64,000 nt of DNA, from NCBI RefSeq assembly GCF_018449515.1, contig NZ_JAAVUQ010000001.1:496001-560000 (forward strand), written 5' to 3'. Within the stretch, counting starts at the first letter, position 1, and the number at the start of each line of letters is the position of its first letter. This stretch comes from Caballeronia sp. dw_19 (GTDB taxonomy: Bacteria > Pseudomonadota > Gammaproteobacteria > Burkholderiales > Burkholderiaceae). The translations under genes were made by a program, and so were the position numbers. The notes beneath the pieces are model-generated. The model was given only the letters and a program-made list of their open reading frames with translations. It did no database searches and was not told where the DNA came from. This document shows positions 38,259-46,929 of the stretch, piece after piece.

Positions 38259-38528
38259 ATGTTTGTGAAACCCGCGCCGGGCGTGCTTCTACGCGACCCG
38301 GTCACGAAGCAGCTTCTGTCGGCCGCTCCGGTCGAGGGAGTGAAGACCACGGTCGTGCCTGACGAAGGCATGCAGGTGGGTGATTTCGACCTTTACTGGG
38401 TGCGCCGGGTCCGTGATGGCGACGCAGTCCAGGTGGCACCGGCGGCAAAGGCGAGCGCGGCAGTAGCAAGCACCGCTTCAGCGAGCAGCACCGCTGCGGC
38501 AACGATCGACACGAAGGGAGCCAAATAA
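38259..38528 (+). CDS. DUF2635 protein
   Basis: 89 aa. FVKPAPGVLLRDPVTKQLLS, then YWVRRVRDGDAVQV is the DUF2635 pattern, a small protein located just before the tail sheath in Mu-type tails. C-terminal half is an Ala/Ser-rich linker. Function unknown. Confidence 0.85.
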   Translation: MFVKPAPGVLLRDPVTKQLLSAAPVEGVKTTVVPDEGMQVGDFDLYWVRRVRDGDAVQVAPAAKASAAVASTASASSTAAATIDTKGAK

Positions 38529-40043
38529 ATGGGCGATATCTCTTTTCCGAATATTCCGCAAAATATTCGTGTCCCATTGTTCTATGCGGATCTCGATCCC
38601 AGCAATGCGAATACGGGACAGCAGACCCAGCGCGCGCTGATCATTGGCCAGATCCTCGCGAGTGGCAGCGGGACACCGGGCACGCCGCGGATCTCTCAGG
38701 GAACCTCCGATGCGAATTCGGTGGGCGGCCAGGGTTCGATGCTTGCGCTGATGACCGCAGCCTATCGTGCGCGCGATTCGTTCGGCGAGGTCTGGTATCT
38801 GCCGCTCGCGGACGACAGTGCGTCGGTGGCGGCTGCCGGCAGTCTGAACTTCACCAGCGTTCCGACCGTGACCGGCGTTCTCTCGCTGTATATCGCCGGA
38901 CAGCTTGTCTCGCTGGTCGTCACCCCGACCATGACGGCTGTTCAGATCGCGGCGGCGCTGGTCGCACAGATCGGCAATCTGCCAAATCTGCCGGTAACGG
39001 CTGCAGTTGACGCCACCACGACGTCCAAAGTTGATATCACGGCGAAGAACAAGGGTCTGGCCGGCAACGACATCGACATGCAGCTGAATTACGGCGGTAC
39101 CGCCAACGGGGAGGCAACGCCTGCCGGTCTTGCAGTGACCATCATTGCAATGTCAGGCGGCGCGACGAATCCGTCGACGCTCACCGCCGGACTCGCAAAC
39201 TTGGGGGACCAGGAGTTCGATTTCATCGCGTTCCCGTACACGGACGGCACATCGCTCGATGCGATGAAAGCATTTCTGAGCACTCAGACAGGCCGCTGGA
39301 GCTGGAGCGAGCAGCTCTACGGAGGCGCGTATTGCGCCTATCGCGGCACCCTCGGCGCGCTCACGACATTCGGCGTCACGCGAAACGATGAGCACGTCTC
39401 GATCATGGGCTTTAATGGCTCCCCCACGCCGAGCTGGGTCATTGCGGCGGACATTACAGCCGCAGTTGCGATCTCTGCGCGCGCTGATCCGGCGCAGCCG
39501 CTGCAGACCGTGACTCTCGCAACAATGCAGGCGCCCCCGCTGCCGTTGCGCTTCGCGCTGACCGATCGGAACACGCTGTTGTATGACGGCATTTCGACGT
39601 TCGCAACGGGCGACGACGGCACGATCTCGATCGAGAACCTGATCACGACGTACCAAAAGAACAGTTTTGGTGACGCGGACGATAGCTATCTCGAGGTGGA
39701 AACCTTGAACACGCTGACGTACGTGCTGCGTCAGCTGAAGTCGGTCGTGACGACAAAGTACGCCCGCAAGAAACTGGCTGCAGATGGTACGCGGGTGGTT
39801 CCTGGTACGAACGTGGTCACGCCGAGCATGATCAAGGCCGATCTGATCGCGCAATACCAGACGCTCGAGGAAAACGGCTATGTGCAGGGCAGCGCTGTTT
39901 TCGCACAAGGCATCATCGTCCAGCAGAACTCGCAGAACCCGAACCGCGTTGACGTGCTGTACCCGGCGATCCTGATCGATCAGCTGCGCGTCCTCGCGCT
40001 GTTGATGCAGTTCTCCAACATCGTGCCCGCGACCGCGAGCTGA
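38529..40043 (+). CDS. Contractile tail sheath protein, Mu gpL family
   Basis: 504 aa. N-terminal IRVPLFYADLDPSNANTGQQ, the YRARDSFGEVWYLPL segment and GALTTFGVTRNDEHVSIMGF, plus a conserved C-terminus (LENLITTYQKNSFGDADDSY-like, then NSQNPNRVDVLYPAILIDQL). Known: polymerises around the tube and drives injection. Establishes a myovirus. Confidence 0.95.
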   Translation: MGDISFPNIPQNIRVPLFYADLDPSNANTGQQTQRALIIGQILASGSGTPGTPRISQGTSDANSVGGQGSMLALMTAAYRARDSFGEVWYLPLADDSASVAAAGSLNFTSVPTVTGVLSLYIAGQLVSLVVTPTMTAVQIAAALVAQIGNLPNLPVTAAVDATTTSKVDITAKNKGLAGNDIDMQLNYGGTANGEATPAGLAVTIIAMSGGATNPSTLTAGLANLGDQEFDFIAFPYTDGTSLDAMKAFLSTQTGRWSWSEQLYGGAYCAYRGTLGALTTFGVTRNDEHVSIMGFNGSPTPSWVIAADITAAVAISARADPAQPLQTVTLATMQAPPLPLRFALTDRNTLLYDGISTFATGDDGTISIENLITTYQKNSFGDADDSYLEVETLNTLTYVLRQLKSVVTTKYARKKLAADGTRVVPGTNVVTPSMIKADLIAQYQTLEENGYVQGSAVFAQGIIVQQNSQNPNRVDVLYPAILIDQLRVLALLMQFSNIVPATAS

Positions 40044-40064
40044 TCGCGGCCTAACCGCAACTCT

Positions 40065-40082
40065 GGCCGCCGCAAGGCGGCC
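40065..40082 (+). terminator. Hairpin after sheath gene
   Basis: GGCCGCC, GCAA loop, GGCGGCC and a weak T-rich tract (TTCCTCTTTT). It lies between sheath and tube genes; probably a partial terminator or mRNA stabiliser. Confidence 0.6.
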
Positions 40083-40105
40083 TTCCTCTTTTCTGGAGAC
40101 AGGCA

Positions 40106-40489
40106 ATGGCTTCTCCCACTGGGTTGCTCGCCGGCACGGCGTCGCTTTCGATCGATGGCACGACATACATGATCACTGGCGACTTCAAGTACAAGCCAGC
40201 CGGTAAGAAACGCTCGACGCTCTCCGGCATGGACCGCGTCCACGGCTTCAAGGAAGAGATCTCGGCACCCTTCATCTCTTTCAATCTGCGCGACTGGGGT
40301 GGCCTGACCGTCGCGGACATTAACTCCATGACGGACGTCACGGTGGTCGGGCAACTTGCAAACGGCAAGACGATCATCGGCCGTGACATGTGGACCGTCG
40401 AAGAGCAGGAAGTCGATTCCGTGGAAGCGAAATTCGATGTCCGACTGGAAGGTCCGGACGACTGCGTCACCGAAACAACTTCGAGTTAA
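40106..40489 (+). CDS. Tail tube protein, Mu gpM-like
   Basis: 127 aa. MITGDFKYKPAGKKRSTLSG, then FISFNLRDWGGLTVADINSM and TVVGQLANGKTIIGRDMWTV match the Mu tail-tube family. Position directly after sheath confirms. RBS GGAGACAGG before the ATG. Confidence 0.93.
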   Translation: MASPTGLLAGTASLSIDGTTYMITGDFKYKPAGKKRSTLSGMDRVHGFKEEISAPFISFNLRDWGGLTVADINSMTDVTVVGQLANGKTIIGRDMWTVEEQEVDSVEAKFDVRLEGPDDCVTETTSS

Positions 40490-40492
40490 AAA

Positions 40493-40834
40493 ATGGACGA
40501 CGAAAAGACAATCCGCCTTACCAAGCCGATCACCCTTAAGGGCGATAGCGTCACGTACGACGTCATCACACTGCGCGAACCGACAGTCGACGAGCTCGAT
40601 CGAAGCGCGCAGACCGAAGGTTCGGCGTACGCATCGAACGCTGCGCTCATCGCCATGGTCGGCAATATTCCGCTCGCCGTCGCACGCAAGATGGGCAAGG
40701 CGAACTATGAGGAGGCGACTGCGTATCTGTCGGGTTTTACATGGCAGCCCCCGCTGTCTGGCGGGACCTCGGGGACCGACGCGCGGACGTCACCTGGCTC
40801 TACCGGTGGGGACCCGACGACGTCGGCAAGCTAA
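40493..40834 (+). CDS. Tail assembly chaperone (Mu gp41-like), frameshift upstream part
   Basis: 113 aa. RLTKPITLKGDSVTYDVITL and REPTVDELDRSAQTEGSAYA are the gp41-family hallmark. In codon phase, ...TCG GGT TTT ACA... contains G GGT TTT (40732-40738), an X-XXY-YYZ slippery heptamer. A -1 shift there would join residue 82 to the 52-aa downstream frame, giving a 135-aa fusion. Known: G/GT-type chaperone frameshifting is general in long-tailed phages. Confidence 0.88.
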   Translation: MDDEKTIRLTKPITLKGDSVTYDVITLREPTVDELDRSAQTEGSAYASNAALIAMVGNIPLAVARKMGKANYEEATAYLSGFTWQPPLSGGTSGTDARTSPGSTGGDPTTSAS

Positions 40835-40899
40835 CGCTGCGCCAGTTTCAGTATTGGCATGACCAGGCAGTACGATTGAAGCAGTCCGGAGCAACCTGA
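40741..40899 (+). CDS. Frameshift extension of the tail chaperone (Mu gp42-like)
   Basis: 52 codons from the ATG at 40741: MAAPAVWRDLGDRRADVTWL, then GKLTLRQFQYWHDQAVRLKQ. The W-x-P-x-x-V/L...L...W...A pattern resembles GpE/gp42-type chaperone extensions. It is in the -1 frame relative to the chaperone gene and ends overlapping the tape-measure ATG. It is most likely made as a fusion, not from its own ATG, which lacks an RBS. Confidence 0.75.
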   Translation: MAAPAVWRDLGDRRADVTWLYRWGPDDVGKLTLRQFQYWHDQAVRLKQSGAT

Positions 40900-42863
40900 T
40901 GGCAAACGTCTTTTCGATAACGATCACCGCTGTAGATCGTGCGACCGCGATTGTCCAAAAGGTCAATGCTTCAATCGCGAAGACCACCAAACCGATCGCC
41001 GATGTGAAGGCGTCGGTCGACGCTTTCTCGAAGGCAACTGGAATCGATAAGGTCGGCCGAGGTTTAGAAAAGGTCGGCAACATTGCAAGCGATACGGCGC
41101 GGCGTATCGGCTCTATCGCACCGCCGCTTGCCGCGATCGCGAGCGTTGGCACCATTGCTGGCATTGCGGCGCTCGCCCACAACTGGGGCCGTTCAGCAGT
41201 CGAGATCGCTAATACCGCTTCCGTCATCGGTGTCTCGACCGATCAGTTACAGAAATACCGCGGCGCTGCGCGGCTCGCCGGCCTGTCCGACTCGGATATG
41301 ACCAATGGCCTAAAAGCTGTGGGATCGGCATTCGAAGATGCAGCCGCGGGCCGGGACACGTTTGCCGCCGGCGTGATGTCGAGCAAGAACATCAGCATCC
41401 ACCGGCTTGCAGACGGCTCAGTGGATGCCGTGCGCGCGTTTAATGATGTCGCCGCTGCTGCGGCGAAGATCACCAACGTGCAGGCGCGAGGAAAATTCCT
41501 CGAAATCTTTGGCATGGGCGGTCTGCAACCGATGATCGGTCGGGTTGCAGAACTCAAGGCGCAATTCGAGAAGTTGAACGGCGTGATGTCGCCCGCCCAG
41601 ATAGCACAGGGTGAGCGGTACAACGAATCAATGGTCGCGCTGGACGTCAGCGTCGACAAACTGAAGAACTCGATTGGCGCAGCGCTCGCGCCGGCTCTTA
41701 CGCAGGTCGTCAATCAGCTCATTCCGATTGCGGATAAATACGGGCCGAAGATCGCTCAGTGGATAGAAAGCGTTGATTGGAGCAAGGCGGCACGCGAAAC
41801 CGGCGAATTCGCCGTTGCGCTTGGCGGCCTAAAAGGCGCCGCGATTGTGATTTCTGCAATCACCTTCGCCAAGCCTATTGCGGCGATCGCTCAGATGTCC
41901 ACTTTGCTATTGCCACTGATGCCGGCGTTGGCTCCCCTCGCCGCGCTGGCGGCCGGCGGCGCGTACACGATCGAGAAGCTCAAGGATTCGACAGAGTCGG
42001 GCCATTTCGTGCCCCGATATCCAGGCGCTCCCATTCCGAAGCCGCTTCCGAAATCACAGACTAACGCCGGCCTATGGGATAGGTTCTGGTCGGGGACTGG
42101 CAAGTTTGTGCCGCGCAATTCGACCGCGGCGCACGGGTCAACGTCAGGTGCGCCGGCGCCAATCGCTAGCTCGGCGCCTGCGGCGTCCCCCGACGCCTCG
42201 GCGGGTGGCCCAGCGCCGGTAGCAACACCGGCCGCACGTCGGGCCGGACGCGCCAGCGATCCTTTGGGGATCCGCAGCAACAATCCGCTGAACCTATCCG
42301 ACAGTGGAGTGGAACGCGTGTATGCCACCCCGGAAGACGGGCTCGCCGATGCCGTAAGTAACCTTCAGCGAAACTATCAAGGCTTGACGATCGCCCAAAT
42401 TCAAAAAAAGTGGACAGGAGGCGCGCAGACGGGGAATTCGCCCGAGCAGATCGCCAACTATACGGGGCTGATGTCGCAGGCTTCCGGGCTGAAGGCTAAC
42501 CAGGTCCCGGACCTATCCGACCCGAGCGTCGTATCTTCCCTGGTCAGCGGGATGATTCGCGCCGAGAACGGAAAGATGCCGTACACCGCGCAGCAGATCG
42601 GCGCGGCGACCCTTCAAGGCATGCGCCGCACGCCCTCCGGCTCATCGTCCGGTGATCCTCGCTTCGCAGCTACGCCGGCGGCGCAACAGCCCGATGGCAG
42701 CAATAGCGGCGATTCAAGCGGCGCCCCAGTCACCGGCAGTGTTCAGGTTGACGTCACATTGCACAACGCTCCCAAAGGTTCGCGGGTAACTGTCGCGTCA
42801 AGAGGCAATGTTTCCGCCAGCGCCAGGATTGGCACATCCGCTTTAATGGAACCAGCCGTATGA
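40899..42863 (+). CDS. Tape measure protein with C-terminal hydrolase-like domain
   Basis: 654 aa. N-terminal helical half (SITITAVDRATAIVQKVNAS), a hydrophobic segment (ITFAKPIAAIAQMSTLLLPL, then MPALAPLAALAAGGAYTI) of tape measures, and a Pro/Ala/Ser linker. Residues 450-570 (RSNNPLNLSDSGVERVYATP, IAQIQKKWTGGAQTGNSPEQ) match the virion structural protein/muramidase-like domain of phage internal proteins. Likely helps cell-wall passage. Confidence 0.9.
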   Translation: MANVFSITITAVDRATAIVQKVNASIAKTTKPIADVKASVDAFSKATGIDKVGRGLEKVGNIASDTARRIGSIAPPLAAIASVGTIAGIAALAHNWGRSAVEIANTASVIGVSTDQLQKYRGAARLAGLSDSDMTNGLKAVGSAFEDAAAGRDTFAAGVMSSKNISIHRLADGSVDAVRAFNDVAAAAAKITNVQARGKFLEIFGMGGLQPMIGRVAELKAQFEKLNGVMSPAQIAQGERYNESMVALDVSVDKLKNSIGAALAPALTQVVNQLIPIADKYGPKIAQWIESVDWSKAARETGEFAVALGGLKGAAIVISAITFAKPIAAIAQMSTLLLPLMPALAPLAALAAGGAYTIEKLKDSTESGHFVPRYPGAPIPKPLPKSQTNAGLWDRFWSGTGKFVPRNSTAAHGSTSGAPAPIASSAPAASPDASAGGPAPVATPAARRAGRASDPLGIRSNNPLNLSDSGVERVYATPEDGLADAVSNLQRNYQGLTIAQIQKKWTGGAQTGNSPEQIANYTGLMSQASGLKANQVPDLSDPSVVSSLVSGMIRAENGKMPYTAQQIGAATLQGMRRTPSGSSSGDPRFAATPAAQQPDGSNSGDSSGAPVTGSVQVDVTLHNAPKGSRVTVASRGNVSASARIGTSALMEPAV

Positions 42864-44311
42864 GCGCAGCAACTCTCACAACGTTTGCCGGCAGCATCGG
42901 CGGCCTGGCTTCGGCGGCAAGCGCGCTCTCTTCGATCCTGACCGGACCCGGCGCGAATACCTGGTGGGGATCCCTGCGTCAGGCTTCGTTCGGCGGTGTG
43001 CCGTTCGCGGTGTTGGACAACACCACTAAGTTCGGCGGTCGCAACGTCGTGCACCGTTATCCATATCGGGATGACGTCTGGGTCGAACCGTTGGGCAAGC
43101 TCGCGAGGAGCTTCGCAGTCACGGGCTTTCTGATCGAGAACAGCCTTGTCTATGGGAAGTTGAAGGGAGTGCCTAGCTCGGTAATCGCCCAACGCGACAA
43201 TCTGGTTGCAATCTGCGAACAGAATGGTCCGCAGACTTTGGTCCATCCGACATTCGGGACGATAGATAACGTGAGCTGCCTCGAGTCGGAGGCTAGCGAG
43301 AGCATCGGTCACGGCCGCGTGATCATGATTCGCTTTTCCTTCATCCAGGGTGGCGCGCGGATTTATCCGAATGTGAAAGAGTCGCCAGCAGGCGGTATAC
43401 AGGGAGGATCTCAGGGTGTGCAAGCTGGAGCTCTATCGGATTTTGCGAAGAATGCCGCAACAGATATCCAGCAAGGTGCGGCCGTCGTACATACAGCGGT
43501 AGATACAGCGATTTCCTGGTACCAAATAGCGGTGACTGACATTCACGACGTAAAGCGCGTCATCAATGCCGTTTCAACATTGGCCGGCGACTTTGGCCGG
43601 TTCTTCGGCGGCGGCAATGACGGATATACCGGGACGAACCTGACGGCGCCCGTCGGCACGACTCCCGAGCAACTTCTCGCGGCGGACACCGCGAACGTTG
43701 CCGCTGTAGTCGGTGCCGGCGCGGCGCTGCAGACGGCGGCCGCGAATGTGAGCGACACAACGACTTTCGCTTCGTGCGCGCAGCAGCTTGTCACCGCGCT
43801 TGCGGCCACGGCAGCCGATCCCGCGGATGCCATCCGGTTAGCCAGCGATCTCGCGGGGTTTTCGCCGACCGGCATGTTCACGAGCTCAGTGATTGGAAGC
43901 GCGATGTCATCGATGCAGACGAGCTGCGCAGCACTCTTTCGCCGCTCGGCGCTCGCTGGAGTCGCCCAGGCCTGTTCGACCTATCAGGCATCGTCATATG
44001 ACGATGCCGTGAACGTGATGCAGAGCGCCACTGCGCTCATCGATGCCGAGATCGAGGTCGCCGGGGATGCAGGAGATGACGAGAGCTTCGCCGCGTTGCG
44101 CGTGCTACGCAACGCCGTTGTTCAGGACCTACAGGCCCGCGGCGCAGATCTCGCGCCGCTCACGACCATGACATTCAACGGAACGATGCCAGCGCTCGTG
44201 CTGGCGCATCGTATCTATGACGACGCCACGCGAGCGGATCAGTTGGTACAGCAGGTGCAGCCAATTCATCCGCTGTTCATGCCAATGACATTTCAAGCGT
44301 TGTCGTCTTAA
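42860..44311 (+). CDS. DNA circularisation protein-like, Mu gpN family
   Basis: 483 aa. SLRQASFGGVPFAVLDNTTK, then NVVHRYPYRDDVWVEPLGKL and VTGFLIENSLVYGKLKGVPS are the DNA circularisation N-terminal domain. The rest is helical. Known: baseplate hub-associated in Mu. Overlaps tape measure by 4 bp. Confidence 0.9.
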   Translation: MSAATLTTFAGSIGGLASAASALSSILTGPGANTWWGSLRQASFGGVPFAVLDNTTKFGGRNVVHRYPYRDDVWVEPLGKLARSFAVTGFLIENSLVYGKLKGVPSSVIAQRDNLVAICEQNGPQTLVHPTFGTIDNVSCLESEASESIGHGRVIMIRFSFIQGGARIYPNVKESPAGGIQGGSQGVQAGALSDFAKNAATDIQQGAAVVHTAVDTAISWYQIAVTDIHDVKRVINAVSTLAGDFGRFFGGGNDGYTGTNLTAPVGTTPEQLLAADTANVAAVVGAGAALQTAAANVSDTTTFASCAQQLVTALAATAADPADAIRLASDLAGFSPTGMFTSSVIGSAMSSMQTSCAALFRRSALAGVAQACSTYQASSYDDAVNVMQSATALIDAEIEVAGDAGDDESFAALRVLRNAVVQDLQARGADLAPLTTMTFNGTMPALVLAHRIYDDATRADQLVQQVQPIHPLFMPMTFQALSS

Positions 44312-44761
44312 CTAGTTAAGCGGCTTAGAGAAAGATTTCAGATGTCCGTCGATGCACTTGCTAGTGACCATGAAACGTTTTAGCTTCAACGTCCCATCTT
44401 TGCCAATAACCCAGTGGTCTATCTCGCCACCACCGATAACGTCGTCAGGAGTGCAATAGTCGACAGGATGTGGGGATACCTTAATAAGCGAAACATCTCT
44501 ATTGATATATCCATATTTAAATTGGCTGTTTGAAATTCCGCCAATTTGCTTTAGGCCAGGGATGTCAGGTAATCCCATTGCGATGGCGAAGGTCTGATCA
44601 CCAGTGAGTTCATGGCATGAAGCGCCTGAACCCTGCCTGGCATCTCCGACTTGCGTGCAATAGGAAGCAGGAGAATTTGCTACCCGATAGAGCTCTTGTT
44701 GAGAAAATGCGCTGGGTGATAGCCCGATTAGAAATGCCATAACGAGAGTTTTGAAGTGCAT
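44312..44761 (-). CDS. Secreted moron inside the baseplate operon, 149 aa
   Basis: Signal peptide MHFKTLVMAFLIGLSPSAFS with cleavage before QQ. The mature part has four Cys (SYCTQ, SCHEL, DYCTPDD, KCID), suggesting two disulfides, and is polar elsewhere. RBS AAAGGAAAG. It is the only minus-strand gene among the tail genes, starting right at the gpN stop, and its composition is visibly AT-richer than the flanks. Probably expressed in the lysogen; family unknown. Conversion factor or exclusion protein are possibilities. Confidence 0.8.
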   Translation of the reverse strand: MHFKTLVMAFLIGLSPSAFSQQELYRVANSPASYCTQVGDARQGSGASCHELTGDQTFAIAMGLPDIPGLKQIGGISNSQFKYGYINRDVSLIKVSPHPVDYCTPDDVIGGGEIDHWVIGKDGTLKLKRFMVTSKCIDGHLKSFSKPLN

Positions 44762-44813
44762 TTTGCTTTCCTTTTGGTGAAAAACTTTGGTTTGACGATA
44801 ATAATGGAATCAC

Positions 44814-45884
44814 ATGGATGATGATCTCTATTTGAGCGCTGGCAACCAAACGATCAGTGGATGGACTGACGTGCGCGTTACAAGAGGCATCGAGCGTTGT
44901 CCATCCGATTTCGCGCTCGGGCTCACCGAATCCTTCCCAGGAGAAGTCAATGAAGTGGTGATCCAGCCTGGTGATGAATGCCAGATTCGGATTGGAACCG
45001 ACCTCGTAATTACCGGCTATATCGACCGATATCGACCCGGCTTCGATCCCGACGGGCACGCCATTCGAGCGACCGGTCGTGGCAAGTGCCAGGATCTCGT
45101 TGACTGCGCTGCTGTCTGGCCGAATGGACAAATTAGCGGAACGTCAGCACTTGATGTTGCGTCCAAACTCGCGGCTCATTACGGGATTACCGTCACCTGC
45201 GATATCGCTAAGCTGGTGGCCATCCCTCAATTCAATATATTCATCGGCGAGACTTCGTACGAGATCATCGAGCGGATCAGCCGGTACAGCCAATTGCTCG
45301 TCTACGAGCAGCCAGACGGCACGCTAAGGCTTACTCAGGCCAGTACGGTGCAGGCAGCGGGTGGCCTTGCGCAGGGCGTCAACGTTCAATCCGCATATAT
45401 CGATTACGCGGCCGACCAGCGCTTCTCGAAATACACAGTATTCACGCAGTCGGTCCTCACCTTTGGGGACCTCGGCATTGGCCAGAACGTAATCGCTGTC
45501 GTCGAGGACGTGGGCGTGAAGCGCACGCGCGAGCACTACATCGTGGCCGAGGCAGTACAAGGCTATGCGGATCTGGCTACGCGACGCGCGAACTGGGAGA
45601 TGAATCGGCGCATCGGCCGCTCGGCGGTCGTCACCGTCGTCACGGATAGTTGGCGTGATGCGGCGGGCGTGCTGTGGACTCCCAACACACTCGTACCGAT
45701 CTCGCTTCCAAGGCTAAAGCTCGAAAACGAGACCTGGCTAATCGGGGAGGTTACATATATGCGGTCAGAGCAAGAAGGAACGACCGCCGAGCTCACCATA
45801 ATGCGGCCGCAGGCATATCTGCCGGAGCCGGTTGCTCTGCAGCCCATATTCGTCGATGCGAGCGCGCCGGCGGGTGCGCGATGA
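44814..45884 (+). CDS. Baseplate hub protein, Mu gpP / gp44 family
   Basis: 356 aa. LYLSAGNQTISGWTDVRVTR, then DECQIRIGTDLVITGYIDRY and FNIFIGETSYEIIERISRYS form the Mu P (gpD-like) fold. Known: hub trimer above the spike. The late-gene order P-45-46-47-48 is kept after the moron. Confidence 0.92.
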   Translation: MDDDLYLSAGNQTISGWTDVRVTRGIERCPSDFALGLTESFPGEVNEVVIQPGDECQIRIGTDLVITGYIDRYRPGFDPDGHAIRATGRGKCQDLVDCAAVWPNGQISGTSALDVASKLAAHYGITVTCDIAKLVAIPQFNIFIGETSYEIIERISRYSQLLVYEQPDGTLRLTQASTVQAAGGLAQGVNVQSAYIDYAADQRFSKYTVFTQSVLTFGDLGIGQNVIAVVEDVGVKRTREHYIVAEAVQGYADLATRRANWEMNRRIGRSAVVTVVTDSWRDAAGVLWTPNTLVPISLPRLKLENETWLIGEVTYMRSEQEGTTAELTIMRPQAYLPEPVALQPIFVDASAPAGAR

Positions 45885-46480
45885 GCGGATCTCCATCAAT
45901 GCTGAACCGGCTCGCCCGGCGCGTGCTGCTGCTGTTTGGGCGCGGCCGCGTGGCCACTGCTAACGACGGTGGTCCAGTCCAACTCGTCCAGGTTCAGATT
46001 AACGAGCTCGAGACGATCGACAATCTGAGTCGGCTCGCCGAGTTTGGATTCACATCAATGCTGCCTCGCGACTCGGACGTTGCGATTGCATTCATCGGCG
46101 GCGATCGCAGCAACGGCGTGATCGTCGCATCGAACCATCAGCCGTCACGCCCCACCGGGCTGCTGCCAGGCGAAACGATGCTCTATAGCCAGGACGGCAA
46201 ATATGTCTACATGACGGCGTCCGGTGGCATCTCGGTATTCGCCAATGGACAGCCAGTGAATGTCACCGGTGCTACGACGGTCACTATCACAGCATCGGAA
46301 GAGATCGTCGCTGACACGCCGCTGTTGAAATGCACCGGCGACATTCTGGATAACTGCAACACGAACACACGGACTGTGGCGGAGATGCGCACTGTTGCTA
46401 ACGGGCATACCCATAAGGTCGTGAATGTTCAAGGCGGTGGTTCCACCATCGAAACAAATCCGCCGGATCAAGACGAATGA
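45881..46480 (+). CDS. Baseplate spike protein, Mu gp45 / gpV-like
   Basis: 199 aa from MSGSPSMLNRLARRVLLLFG. QVQINELETIDNLSRLAEFG, then FTSMLPRDSDVAIAFIGGDR and a beta-helix tail (VKCTGDILDN-like region, NGHTHKVVNVQGGG) end in HTH-type iron ligands. Known: membrane-piercing spike. ATG overlaps the hub stop. Confidence 0.9.
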   Translation: MSGSPSMLNRLARRVLLLFGRGRVATANDGGPVQLVQVQINELETIDNLSRLAEFGFTSMLPRDSDVAIAFIGGDRSNGVIVASNHQPSRPTGLLPGETMLYSQDGKYVYMTASGGISVFANGQPVNVTGATTVTITASEEIVADTPLLKCTGDILDNCNTNTRTVAEMRTVANGHTHKVVNVQGGGSTIETNPPDQDE

Positions 46481-46929
46481 GCGACATCAAAATTGTTTGG
46501 GATGTCGCTAACGCACGCGGCGACTGGGCTCTTATTCCCGGGGATATTGCGACTGGTGACGATCTCGAGACAGCGTTGTTGTTTAGCCTATTTTCCGATC
46601 GTGAGGCCGCGCCGGACGACGAGATACCCGACGGCTCGACGGACCGTCGAGGCTGGTGGGGTGACGACGGCGTAGATGATGGCACAGGTCCGACTGGCTC
46701 ACGGTTGTGGCTGCTCTCCCGTAGAACCTCACCCACGAACAAAACCCTCACAGATGCGTACGACTACGTTGTTGAGGCGATCCAGTGGCTCATCGATTCG
46801 GGCGTTGTAGCGAGTTTCGACGTCATCACCCAGTGGGTCAAATCTGACATGCTCGGAATCTCCATCACTGCTTATCCGCCAAGCGGCGGCGCGGCGCAGA
46901 CTTTCAACTGGGCATGGAGCATTAACTGA
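46477..46929 (+). CDS. Baseplate protein GP46 family
   Basis: 150 aa. WALIPGDIATGDDLETALLF, DDEIPDGSTDRRGWWGD and GSRLWLLSRRTSPTNKTL are diagnostic of Mu gp46 (wedge/W-like) proteins. Overlaps both neighbours. Confidence 0.92.
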   Translation: MSDIKIVWDVANARGDWALIPGDIATGDDLETALLFSLFSDREAAPDDEIPDGSTDRRGWWGDDGVDDGTGPTGSRLWLLSRRTSPTNKTLTDAYDYVVEAIQWLIDSGVVASFDVITQWVKSDMLGISITAYPPSGGAAQTFNWAWSIN

